A DNA stretch of 64,000 nt, taken from contig CANCYR010000001.1 in assembly GCA_947382355.1 (NCBI GenBank), forward strand, positions 124,001 through 188,000, read 5' to 3'. Origin of the DNA: an uncultured Lachnospiraceae bacterium. Its GTDB lineage: Bacteria > Bacillota > Clostridia > Lachnospirales > Lachnospiraceae. Position numbers and translations under genes: made by a program. Of this stretch, positions 1 through 8,562 are shown in pieces. The notes under the pieces were generated by a model that worked only from the letters and a program-made list of their open reading frames with translations, had not been told where the DNA came from and did no database searches. Positions within the stretch are counted from its first letter, which is position 1. Each line of letters starts with the position of its first letter.

Positions 1-3000
1 AACGGAGACACGTCCCAGGCTGTGCCTGAAGTATCAAAAGGGCACTTTGAAGTGGTTTTGGAACTGGGAATCGGCATATCGGCAGGCATCGGAAGGGAAA
101 TTTCCGCAGGACCTTTAAAGGCAGGCGCTTATTTGATGCTGGTGGCAATTTTTGAAGGCATTTTAGCCAACTACGTACCTGCTGTGGAAGGGCAGAAGGA
201 TTCCGTCTATTATAAGGTAAAGGCATGTGCCGGAGTAACGGCATCCATATACGGCTCTGTGGATTTTGTGCTGATACAGATTGGTTTTTCCGTAAATCTT
301 TCCTTTATGGTGGATTTGGTATTGGAACGGTATCAGCATACGGAGCTTTCGGTCAGGCTTTCCGTTTCCGTAAATGCTTATTTAAAAATACTTTTTATTA
401 AGATTTCCTTCAGCTTCAACTTTACATGGGAAGATACGTTTATCCTCGGAAAAAAGAGTCTGGCGCCCTGGGAAGCGGGGGAACGGCTTGAAGAGGCTTA
501 TCCTTTACAGGAACCGTTGCCTTTCTATGAAATACAATGGTATGCCGGAGCAGTTGTGGAACAAAAACGGGAAATTTGCGCAGAAATTGTCTGGTATCTG
601 ACTTTTGATGAACCTGTTCCGGGAAAAGAAGCTTCCGGGAAACGGAAAATTGCATTTTTAGCTCTTCTTCATGGCATGACGGAAGAGACCTGTTTCAGGC
701 TGGGCTATGAGGACAGGCTGGATACGCCTTTTGTACAGCTTGCAGAAATATGCTTCCGCCGGGCACTGCTTTCTGTCAGGACAGGAGAAAATCAGAATAC
801 GCGCATTGATAAACCGCTTTTGGAATATTTATATGAATATTTATCCCGCACGGACAGCTTTGAAGAGGGATTTTTGTTTGAGCGCTTAAACGAATTTCTG
901 GCATGTAACGTGATATTGTCCTATATTAAAAGCAGCCAAATGGAAGAAAACGGGGAAAATGTGGAAATTCAGGGAATTCCGTTTCCGCTGTTTCCCAAAA
1001 TGGAGCTTATCTGGTTTTCCGCTCCGAAGACAACCGAAACTTATGATTTGGAACAGGAACCTCTTGTGGAAGAAAGCTTTTTTTCCCATATGCAGGACTA
1101 TTATCACCAGCTGGCCCTGTGGAATGAGCAGCCGGCAAAAATGCGCCTTTGGAATGGAAAAAATGCAAAAGAGGGTACATCTGTCTCGGAGTTCATGTTT
1201 GCCCAGTATTTCTATATGTTGACAAAAACAATGGTTTCTCTTGCCCTGGAAAAAATAGGGGAGGAAATATTGACTCTGGATCAGGCGGTAGAACTGATTA
1301 CAGATAAAGAAACTATGGAAAAAGCGGCAGGAATGATTTCCAGATTCAGTTATGGAGGCAGCCGTGCTTATATAGAAGGGGAAGGCACCAAAAGCATGTA
1401 TGATTTTGCCTTTCAGGAGCTTGACGGTCTGAATCCGGAGAATTTTTCGGATTCAGATGTGATACACCGCATGTCCATAAGGATGAAGGAGGCAGGCGGC
1501 GCTGCTTCAGGCATTAGGAGTTCTCTGCCCAGGGTGCCCGGAATACGTCTGTATGAGAGAAACCTTGGAACAGAAACCATGCTTCGGAGCCTGGATGAAG
1601 AAAACAGTCTGGAGTGGAGCTTTACAAAAAGAGAGCTTGTTTATCCCCAAGGCGCCCTCCGGATGATACAGCTTCCAAAGCTTATGCCCTTTTACCGCAG
1701 ACAGCCTAAGATACTGGAATTGAAAAATCCTCAGGGCCTGATGGAAAAGAAGGATGAAAGCTTTTGGGAAATCCAGTCATGGATTGGAGGAAGCTTTCAA
1801 ATTGTATCTTATAAGGGGGATGAAAAAACAGGGGAGTATCCTTTTGAAAGAGGTGTTTTGCTGCGGATTCCTTTAAAAGCAAATAAAGAGAATATTTTTG
1901 AAATTCAGCCGCTGGGTTATGAAGTCATCAGCAAGCTGATGGAAATTTTACAGGATGAGGTTTATGAGATTACCCCTTACCGCTATACCAATGAACTGGA
2001 TTCAGACAATTGCGGCTTCGCATCTGTGGATAACAACCTGTTTTTGTACCGCAATAATCTGTGTCTGGAGGTGGAGAAGCCGGAGCTTATGACCCAAAGA
2101 GCCGGGAGAAGGGCTTCTTTCACAGAAGGCAGGATTTATGAGAACAGTGCATATTTAACTGATAAAAAGCAATTTCTCCTGTTATTAAAAGATGCCGCCA
2201 TGGTAAATGCCAGAGGCTATTATTTAAAATTTCATCTGGAAGAGAGGCAGATTCTGCAAGAGGGAAGGATGGATTTGATTTTATGGGTGCAGACAAAGGA
2301 GCGGGCCGATGGAATAAAAATTGTGCAGGAAGGCATTACAAAGGACTCCCACCCGGTTGTGCTGACAGAAGAGGAAATATCGGTTTACGCTTATGAGCCG
2401 GGCACCTTTGCTTTTTATATGGAAGAGGAAAAGGACAAAAGCGAAATTCAGGAACAATATCAGATGCTGGGCTATCAGGTACTGGAAAATGAAAGCTTTC
2501 TGGCAAGCAATGAAAGCCGTCCTGTTATTGCCCAGGAAACAGAGGAAGGCACCGGATACAGCCAGATAGTGCCTGCTTATTGCTTTGCAAAAGGCCAGGG
2601 TGAAAATCCATACGGAGGCATTGCAGGAGGCAGCAGTCTGAAAATGGATTTTCGCATGATTGATATTTTAGGCAATAAAAGCGCACTGGGGCAGACATGG
2701 GAAATCCCCTATGGCTATACGGACCCGCTGCTTCCCGTTACCGTATATCCCCATACAAAATGTACATATGATTTGGAAAAAACAGAAGAAGGCTATGTAT
2801 TTTCTGTTACTTTCCGGTATGTGGAGGAGGCAGGGCAGGAGCTGTTCCGGGAGGAAAAGGCATCTGCAGATGAAACGGGACGAAATGAAAATCTGCGCCT
2901 TGCCTTCTGGCAGCTGCAATGTGAAGATGTACAGTGCTTTATTGAACTGTGCGGAAAGGAAATTCAGGTGGAGAAAACCCCTTTGCAGCAGTATGTAAAA

Positions 3001-4971
3001 GCTTTGTATGAAGAAAAGATGCCGGAAACAGTTATTTACAGGCTGCCCTTTGAAGGAGGAGAAGAAATCAGGGAATTAAAGGCTTTCTTTTGTCTGGAAA
3101 GAAAGAGAGAGCTTCTTTCCCATATTCTGGAGGGAAGCAGAGAAGAAACGGAAGTATTGCGGGTTGCCACGGCAATTGGCGAGGATAAGGAGAAAATCAA
3201 TAAAAACTATCTTGCTGTCAGGGGCAGGGACGGGCAGCTGTTTTTCGTGCCGCCGGGAGAACCTGCTTTTACCGGTTATGAAATATGGACCCTGCAGCCC
3301 CTTGCCAACAGGCTGCTTCAATTAAAGGATATTCCGGTGCTGGATGAAAAGGGAACGGAGCAAACTGTGTCCTATTATGATGTTGATATGGAAGTATGGG
3401 CGGATGATTTTTTAATGGATCTGGAGGGCTTTTTAAAGCCGGACTCCATTTATGGGGAAGACAGGGATACCTGTGAGGATTTACTGGCCGTAAAAAAGGA
3501 GCTTGCAGAAGCAATTGCTTCCGGCGTGGTCAAAATCAGCAATGGTATGAAAGAGGAACCATTTAGAAACCAGGCAGCCGACTACTATAAAAATCTTATG
3601 CTGCAAAATCTCTATACCGGGCGGGGAATGGATGGAGTTATCCTTTTACGCTCAAAAATGGCTGCACCTTCCAAAACGGCATGGTGCTTCAGCGCGGCAG
3701 CGGACAGGGACGGGCTTACCTTAAAACCCGGCAGCATAAAATCCGGCGGCATACTGCCGGTGGGAATCAAGGCAGCAGATGTATCAAAACAGATGCATAT
3801 CAATACAAATCTGCAGCTGACATTTACCGACTGGGAAATTGAGGGAGAAGAGTTTTACGATTTTCTCACAGTTCAGGAGCAGGGAATCAGCCTGCAGACA
3901 ATAGAAGGAAATCTTCCTTATAAGAGGTTTCCAAAGCTGCCTGTATTAAAAAGTCAGGAGTATGACCACGGATATGCGGATGAAGAAGTAAAAGAAGACG
4001 ATTTTTGCAAATGGAAATACAGGGTATCGTTTGTCCATCAGACAGCTGAGCAGGATATTCTGACCCTGCGCCTTTTGCCGGAAAATAAAAGCAGGCTGAG
4101 GGACATGGATGAACAGTTCCTATATGCCATGGTACAATACAGATATTTAAGGGACAGGCTGCTTGTGGATACGGAATTAAAGGACAGGCTGTCAGAATGC
4201 TGCAGGAAGATTTGCAATAGCTGGAGTTATGGCACCTGGCAGATGCAGGCAGGAATATGTCAGGAGGAATTAAAAATACGTATTTCTCTTGATTTTGAGA
4301 AAAAAAGGCTTTTGCTGCTGGAATCCAATATTGCTCCCGATAATCTGGAAATCAGCATGAAAATCCGGAACGGGGAGTATTGTGCCCTTGAAAAAGGGGA
4401 AGAAAATTTCTATATTTTGCCGGATGAGCTGGCAGAACCATATGAATTCCTTGTTTCAGCCGCCGATTTTGATATCAGGAACTTGAACCGGATAAATGCC
4501 CGTATTTCAGTAACCAGAAATCAGAGCATTGCAGAAGGAGATGAAAGATTTATTTATGAATCTGAGGAAACCACTTTTCCGGATGAGCTGCTGCCGTTTT
4601 TGAAGCAAAAAAGGATTATGGATTTGGGAAGCTTTGAGAGAGAAAACTTTGCCGGCAGGCTTTTAAGTCTTTGCGAAGGCTTTGGAAAAGCTGTTATGGA
4701 AGTATACTGTAAGGCTCCGGTTTCTCTATATGGGGAAGAGATTATTTATAGTTATCTTCCGGTTTTATATGCTCCGGATATTGCCCCGGGTTACAGGGAA
4801 GAACAGATAGGACGTATTTATGAGCAGGTGAAAGCGTGGCTGGAAGAAAGATTTGATAAATCTGTCGCAGCGGACAAAGGATTGATTGTCCAGGTGCATT
4901 TAACGTTGTTTGCCCCGGAAGATGACAATCGGAATCTGGCGGAGCTTACGGATTTGGAGTTTAGAGTTTAG
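1..4971 (+). CDS. Giant protein of unknown function (5' end outside window)
   Basis: The reading frame is open from the first base and ends with TAG at 4969-4971, giving about 1,656 codons. The true start lies upstream of the window, and the GTG at 22 is probably internal. I do not recognise the family. Residues roughly 10-150 are rich in alternating hydrophobic/polar stretches (for example FIKISFSFNFTW) that suggest amphipathic beta strands. The rest is acidic, soluble-looking and rich in Glu, Tyr and Phe, with no membrane segment, no obvious tandem repeat and no catalytic motif I can name. Sections near residues 870-930 read like beta-sandwich domains. The C terminus ends in a well-formed domain, so the gene is not degraded. 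No wall-anchoring motif is seen at the C terminus. An A/T-rich gap with a promoter follows, so the next operon is separate. Confidence 0.75.
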   Translation, partial: NGDTSQAVPEVSKGHFEVVLELGIGISAGIGREISAGPLKAGAYLMLVAIFEGILANYVPAVEGQKDSVYYKVKACAGVTASIYGSVDFVLIQIGFSVNLSFMVDLVLERYQHTELSVRLSVSVNAYLKILFIKISFSFNFTWEDTFILGKKSLAPWEAGERLEEAYPLQEPLPFYEIQWYAGAVVEQKREICAEIVWYLTFDEPVPGKEASGKRKIAFLALLHGMTEETCFRLGYEDRLDTPFVQLAEICFRRALLSVRTGENQNTRIDKPLLEYLYEYLSRTDSFEEGFLFERLNEFLACNVILSYIKSSQMEENGENVEIQGIPFPLFPKMELIWFSAPKTTETYDLEQEPLVEESFFSHMQDYYHQLALWNEQPAKMRLWNGKNAKEGTSVSEFMFAQYFYMLTKTMVSLALEKIGEEILTLDQAVELITDKETMEKAAGMISRFSYGGSRAYIEGEGTKSMYDFAFQELDGLNPENFSDSDVIHRMSIRMKEAGGAASGIRSSLPRVPGIRLYERNLGTETMLRSLDEENSLEWSFTKRELVYPQGALRMIQLPKLMPFYRRQPKILELKNPQGLMEKKDESFWEIQSWIGGSFQIVSYKGDEKTGEYPFERGVLLRIPLKANKENIFEIQPLGYEVISKLMEILQDEVYEITPYRYTNELDSDNCGFASVDNNLFLYRNNLCLEVEKPELMTQRAGRRASFTEGRIYENSAYLTDKKQFLLLLKDAAMVNARGYYLKFHLEERQILQEGRMDLILWVQTKERADGIKIVQEGITKDSHPVVLTEEEISVYAYEPGTFAFYMEEEKDKSEIQEQYQMLGYQVLENESFLASNESRPVIAQETEEGTGYSQIVPAYCFAKGQGENPYGGIAGGSSLKMDFRMIDILGNKSALGQTWEIPYGYTDPLLPVTVYPHTKCTYDLEKTEEGYVFSVTFRYVEEAGQELFREEKASADETGRNENLRLAFWQLQCEDVQCFIELCGKEIQVEKTPLQQYVKALYEEKMPETVIYRLPFEGGEEIRELKAFFCLERKRELLSHILEGSREETEVLRVATAIGEDKEKINKNYLAVRGRDGQLFFVPPGEPAFTGYEIWTLQPLANRLLQLKDIPVLDEKGTEQTVSYYDVDMEVWADDFLMDLEGFLKPDSIYGEDRDTCEDLLAVKKELAEAIASGVVKISNGMKEEPFRNQAADYYKNLMLQNLYTGRGMDGVILLRSKMAAPSKTAWCFSAAADRDGLTLKPGSIKSGGILPVGIKAADVSKQMHINTNLQLTFTDWEIEGEEFYDFLTVQEQGISLQTIEGNLPYKRFPKLPVLKSQEYDHGYADEEVKEDDFCKWKYRVSFVHQTAEQDILTLRLLPENKSRLRDMDEQFLYAMVQYRYLRDRLLVDTELKDRLSECCRKICNSWSYGTWQMQAGICQEELKIRISLDFEKKRLLLLESNIAPDNLEISMKIRNGEYCALEKGEENFYILPDELAEPYEFLVSAADFDIRNLNRINARISVTRNQSIAEGDERFIYESEETTFPDELLPFLKQKRIMDLGSFERENFAGRLLSLCEGFGKAVMEVYCKAPVSLYGEEIIYSYLPVLYAPDIAPGYREEQIGRIYEQVKAWLEERFDKSVAADKGLIVQVHLTLFAPEDDNRNLAELTDLEFRV

Positions 4972-4994
4972 AATCCCTCTGGCTGAACTGTTTC

Positions 4995-5040
4995 AAAATG
5001 TCACATTTTTTATATTTTTTATGTTGCATTTTGTGACAAA
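4995..5040. promoter_or_regulatory. Candidate repressor operators upstream of xre
   Basis: Two palindromic sites flank the -35 element of the xre promoter. The left one (4995-5009) is AAAATG-TCA-CATTTT. The right one contains TTTGT-G-ACAAA (5030-5040). They share the inverted heptamers TGTCACA (4999-5005) and TGTGACA (5032-5038). Paired operators around a promoter are the usual layout for autorepression by an HTH_XRE protein. That XRE protein is the binder is inferred. Confidence 0.5.
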
Positions 5041-5052
5041 TCTGCATATACT
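5024..5052 (+). promoter_or_regulatory. Sigma-A-type promoter of the xre-immA-PIN operon
   Basis: TTGCAT at 5024-5029 and TATACT at 5047-5052 are separated by 17 bp. The start codon at 5097 has an AGGAGGG ribosome binding site at 5081-5087. Confidence 0.65.
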
Positions 5053-5096
5053 AATGATAGAACATGTATCAAGGCTCATTAGGAGGGTGATATTGG

Positions 5097-5456
5097 ATGG
5101 AAATAAAAAATATGGAAAGGATGAGGAACACAGGAATACGTTTTAAGGAAATCAGGACTCAGTTAAATTTCACACAAAGTCAGGTTGCGGAGTTTTTGGG
5201 AATTGACCGCAGTCTGATTGCCAAATTTGAAAAGGGGGAGAGAAGTATCGGGGCTGCGCCGTTAGAGCGGGCATGCAGGCTTTTTGGATGTGACATGAAT
5301 GTGCTTTTGGGTGAGAGTAAATTTGAACCCATTGCAATAGCATACCGGGCAAAGGATTTGAAGAATGAGGATTTGGATGCCATTGCAAAGGTACAGAAGA
5401 TAGCGCTGAATCTCCGCACATTAAAGAAGCTGGCAGAAACGGAGGTGAGGTGTTGA
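5097..5456 (+). CDS. XRE-family HTH transcriptional regulator
   Basis: This 119-residue protein has a classical helix-turn-helix of the Cro/C1 type in its first 65 residues (IRTQLNFTQSQVAEFLGIDR followed by a recognition helix with SLIAKFEKGER). It most likely represses its own operon through the TGTCACA-type palindromes around its promoter. The start ATG at 5097 is preceded by AGGAGGG at a spacing of 9. Its stop overlaps the start of the ImmA-type protease gene, so the two are translationally coupled. XRE/ImmA pairs are known as ImmR/ImmA in the Bacillus element ICEBs1, where the protease cleaves the repressor. Here no integrase or other mobile genes are seen nearby. The pair instead sits with a PIN-domain gene, which points to a toxin-antitoxin-like or stress-responsive module. 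Confidence 0.9.
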   Translation: MEIKNMERMRNTGIRFKEIRTQLNFTQSQVAEFLGIDRSLIAKFEKGERSIGAAPLERACRLFGCDMNVLLGESKFEPIAIAYRAKDLKNEDLDAIAKVQKIALNLRTLKKLAETEVRC

Positions 5457-6205
5457 AATCAGATATTCAGTTAAATGCCGAGGCGGTTAAGGTCAGGAGC
5501 ATGTTTGGATATGATAACAGACAGCCGATTGCTGTTACAAATGCGCTTTTAAATCGTCCGGAGTACACGTTGATACGAATGGTATTCACGGCAGACATAA
5601 GCGGCATGTCTATTCTGGAAGCGGATTCCAAAATAATTGCAGTCAATACCGCCATGTCTCTTGGAAGGCAGAGGTTCTCCGCAGCCCATGAGCTGTACCA
5701 TATTGAGGTGGAGCGGATTTGCACGGGTACCATTTGCACCAGCGGCTATGATGACAAAAAGAGCGAAAGCGAGATGGAAGCCGATAAATTTGCCTCCTAT
5801 TTTCTGATGCCCTACGATGGTCTGGAATGGTATATTGGGCAGCAGCGCGTGGAACGATGGGATGAGGAACAGGTCTTTTTGCTGAGCCAGTATTACCGGA
5901 TGAGCTTTATGGCGGTCATTGTGAGATTATATCAGGAAAAGCGGATTACCCGTGATGAATATGAAATATTAAAGTGCGTAGACGTTCAAAGCGCATTAAA
6001 GACAATCAGCGTGGCAGAGCCGGAATTATATCAGCCGGGAGAAGGTCTGAGACAATACATGGTTGACGGACAGTATATACAGCTGATGGAGTTTTTAAAG
6101 GATACAGAAGTCCTGAGTGAGAGCCGGTACGGTCAATTTGCCAGAGAGGCATTTATGGACAATAGACTCAAAATATTGGAAAGAGGAGTGATGTACAATG
6201 ATTGA
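5450..6205 (+). CDS. ImmA/IrrE-family zinc metallopeptidase
   Basis: Numbering from the GTG at 5450, the protein has a gluzincin-type zinc motif HELYH at residues 80-84 and the downstream EADKFASYF helix at about 110-118, the hallmark arrangement of COG2856/ImmA proteases. Family members cleave a partner XRE repressor and so derepress an operon. The partner here is presumably the protein encoded immediately upstream. The start is either GTG 5450 or TTG 5453, with GGAGGTG at 5441-5447. Both overlap the xre stop. The C-terminal half (about residues 130-251) is helical with no recognised domain and could be the sensor region. The 3' end overlaps the PIN-domain gene by 8 bp, so all three genes form one operon. 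Confidence 0.9.
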   Translation: MLKSDIQLNAEAVKVRSMFGYDNRQPIAVTNALLNRPEYTLIRMVFTADISGMSILEADSKIIAVNTAMSLGRQRFSAAHELYHIEVERICTGTICTSGYDDKKSESEMEADKFASYFLMPYDGLEWYIGQQRVERWDEEQVFLLSQYYRMSFMAVIVRLYQEKRITRDEYEILKCVDVQSALKTISVAEPELYQPGEGLRQYMVDGQYIQLMEFLKDTEVLSESRYGQFAREAFMDNRLKILERGVMYND

Positions 6206-6770
6206 GCATGAAGGAGTGGGAAAGGAGCCGGGCAGGCAAAACCGTGTCATATTCAATGATACGGATGTGCTCAGTTCCTTCCTGTGCGTCAATTCATTTA
6301 AGACAGTTTTGGATGTATTTGCGCACAAAGGGTATGAGCCGGTGATTCCGCTTGTTGTACTGGATGAGCTGAAAGCTACGGCTAAAACAAGACAACTGCT
6401 TGCAAAGCCTATAGAGGCTGAAATCAGAAAGGGGACGGTGTATACAGAGGATATCATGCTTGGAACGGAGGTGTTTGACACCTATATGGATTTCAAGAAC
6501 CGGCAGGGGCTGGGAGACGGGGAATCGGCAGCATTAAGTCTGGCAATTCATACTCCGGGGTCTGCAATTGCAAGCAATAATCTGCGGGACGTAGAAAAGG
6601 CAGTTGGTGAGTATCACCTGGAGCTGTGGACGGTTCCGGACATTGTTCATTATGCAAAGGAACATAGCATCATCACTGAAAACAGAGCGGGTGAGCTTTG
6701 GAAAAAGATGGTACAGTATGGACGAAGACTTCCATGCGATACTTATCAGGAGTATTTGCAGAAGCTGTAA
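6198..6770 (+). CDS. PIN-domain-like protein, putative RNase toxin
   Basis: This 190-residue protein shows the acidic pattern of PIN ribonucleases. FNDTDVLSSFL lies near residue 20, VVLDELKA near 50, a central GDGESAALSLA near 110 and ASNNLRDVEKA near 130. PIN toxins cleave RNA using these Asp/Glu residues to bind Mg2+ or Mn2+. It overlaps the protease gene by 8 bp and is the last gene of the xre-immA operon. Association of PIN proteins with XRE and COG2856 proteases has been noted in comparative surveys of toxin-antitoxin systems. Which protein acts as antitoxin is not evident, and the XRE protein is the natural candidate. The first 18 residues before the PIN core are polar and variable. The start ATG 6198 is poorly supported by a ribosome binding site, but translational coupling would compensate. 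Confidence 0.8.
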   Translation: MIEHEGVGKEPGRQNRVIFNDTDVLSSFLCVNSFKTVLDVFAHKGYEPVIPLVVLDELKATAKTRQLLAKPIEAEIRKGTVYTEDIMLGTEVFDTYMDFKNRQGLGDGESAALSLAIHTPGSAIASNNLRDVEKAVGEYHLELWTVPDIVHYAKEHSIITENRAGELWKKMVQYGRRLPCDTYQEYLQKL

Positions 6771-7327
6771 ATGAATGTTGCTTATATATTAATATCATAA
6801 TCATTATATCTTATAAAAAATCAAAGGCTTTTTAAACAGATAAAGAGAAAAAGAAAAGCATCAGAAAATAATAATCCTAAATAAAATAAGTGCTATAGAA
6901 GAGCAATCATAATTGATAATAAAAGAAAGCAAGAACGTATACTTAGAATGAATAGAAACTAAATAAGAAAATAACTTTAACAAATAACATAGAATAAATA
7001 ATTTTGTAACCTTTTGACCTTTAAACCGGCATAAAACATTATTGTCAGTTTGAAGGTCTTTTTTGCAATCCGGCTTCCGGGCATGTCCTGAAAGTATTTA
7101 CTGAATATAGTTGCAATATTCATGCGAGCAAGCCGGAGAGTTTTGAAATTTTTTTGATTTTGAAGGATAAATATTTCGGGCTGTTTTCCGGAAAAGAGAA
7201 CTGAACGGTTACAAAGCTTGAAAGTTCCTTTGTATTTGTAGCATTTAAAAATTCAATATGTTACAATAAGAATAAACCATAAAGATGGACTGACGATTAC
7301 GGAATTAGAGAGGCAGAGAGCAGCAGA
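6771..7327. other. AT-rich intergenic region between PIN gene and HipA-like gene
   Basis: There is no convincing gene here. The first 240 bp are very A-rich on the plus strand and look like degraded or non-coding DNA. A terminator-like hairpin lies at 7016-7064. The last 100 bp contain -35/-10-like elements (TTGTAG near 7235, TTACAATAAG near 7261) with non-ideal spacing that may drive the HipA-like gene. Confidence 0.5.
7016..7064 (+). terminator. Rho-independent terminator
   Basis: GACCTTTAAAC at 7016-7026 pairs with GTTTGAAGGTC at 7048-7058 (11 bp, one G-T wobble) and is followed by six T residues. The loop is long (21 nt). It probably ends the xre-immA-PIN transcript, although it lies 246 bp past the stop. 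Confidence 0.6.
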
Positions 7328-8407
7328 ATGGACTGGAAGCAATATGATATCATGCATGGAGAACACATAGCGGCGAGCATTTGTAAAAATGGCACATGTA
7401 AAATTTATTTGGAACAGATGATGCCATATAATCTGTATCTGGAAGAGGATTTGGGGGATGATATAGATATCAGGATACAGAATCTGGATAACTTCTATCA
7501 CTGGTGTGCTTCCCGCATGCTGACTCTGGACAGGGAATATGCAAAAGAAATTTTAAACAGCATTGGTGCCAGACAGCCTGTTACGGATAAGGACAGGGCA
7601 CAGATAGCTCTGTCATATCATTGCCTGTCCCTTATGGATATTTTTTGGACAAAGGAAGCGGAGGAGCAGCAGACGTTTTCCGGACTTAATTTATTTGAAA
7701 ATCATTTGGAATCCACTTTTGTGGATGTTTCCCTGAGAGGGAGACAGATGACCATCCAAAACAGTCATCTGATTGCAGACGACCTTGGCACTCAGGGGCA
7801 TTATCCAAAAGCATGGGTCCGGAGGGAAGATGGGTTCTGGCTGTTAAAAGACGGTGGAATAGAGCCGGTTGCACGTGAATTGCTGGCAGGCAGAATCTGC
7901 AGCTGCTTCCGTTTAAAATATGTGGATTATCAAGAAGAATACTATGACGGGGAAAAGGTGTCTGCAAGCAGGCTTATTACATCTCCTGCAAAAAGCATTG
8001 TTCCTATGGAATATTTTGAAATCTATGCCATGAATCATGAAATTGATAAGATGGAATATATTTTGCAACTGGATGGATATTCTTATTATATGATGAATGT
8101 GATAGATTATCTGATAGGAAATACGGACAGGCATTGGGGTAATTGGGGGCTGCTGGTAGAAAATGAAACAAATCAGCCTGTGAGGTTATATGATTTGATG
8201 GATTTCAATCAGGCATTTCATTCCTACGATACGATAGAGGGGGCAAACTGCCTGACCACAATGAAAAAGCAAAGTCAGAAGGAGGCTGCCATCGAAGCCG
8301 TGAATAAAGTGGGGCTTAATCAGATACGGGAAGTATTGCCCGAATGGTTTGAGGATGAGAAAACAGAGCAGATGTTCTTTCAAAGACTTAAGCTTCTGCA
8401 ATATTGA
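7328..8407 (+). CDS. HipA-like/PI4K-fold kinase domain protein
   Basis: This 359-residue soluble protein carries a HipA-type kinase signature in its C-terminal half. DYLIGNTDRHWGNWGLLV (about residues 262-279) corresponds to the catalytic NxDRHxxN loop, and RLYDLMDFNQAF (about 289-300) corresponds to the metal-binding Asp. KAWVRREDGFWLLKDGG near 158-174 contains the likely ATP-binding lysine. Unlike typical HipA there is no recognisable Couple_hipA N-terminal domain and no HipB-like HTH partner beside it. The 155 residues before the kinase core have no identified domain. HipA kinases phosphorylate aminoacyl-tRNA synthetases, but related proteins have other targets and the substrate here is unknown. 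The gene stands alone, with long gaps on both sides. Confidence 0.65.
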   Translation: MDWKQYDIMHGEHIAASICKNGTCKIYLEQMMPYNLYLEEDLGDDIDIRIQNLDNFYHWCASRMLTLDREYAKEILNSIGARQPVTDKDRAQIALSYHCLSLMDIFWTKEAEEQQTFSGLNLFENHLESTFVDVSLRGRQMTIQNSHLIADDLGTQGHYPKAWVRREDGFWLLKDGGIEPVARELLAGRICSCFRLKYVDYQEEYYDGEKVSASRLITSPAKSIVPMEYFEIYAMNHEIDKMEYILQLDGYSYYMMNVIDYLIGNTDRHWGNWGLLVENETNQPVRLYDLMDFNQAFHSYDTIEGANCLTTMKKQSQKEAAIEAVNKVGLNQIREVLPEWFEDEKTEQMFFQRLKLLQY

Positions 8408-8562
8408 CAGACAGTAAATTATATGCAAATATAAACATGGAAGATTTTAGCATGGTATAAGAATTACAGGCTAACGAAGAGTCTGGCACAGGCTAAGGCA
8501 TTTATACATTTCTATAAAGAAACTCCCCGACGTAACGCAGGGGATATAAAAGGAGACAGGTC

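Noticed and set aside
4910-5146. 78-residue plus-strand frame between the giant gene and xre
   Set aside because: It runs across the end of one gene and through the xre promoter and operators, with no ribosome binding site.
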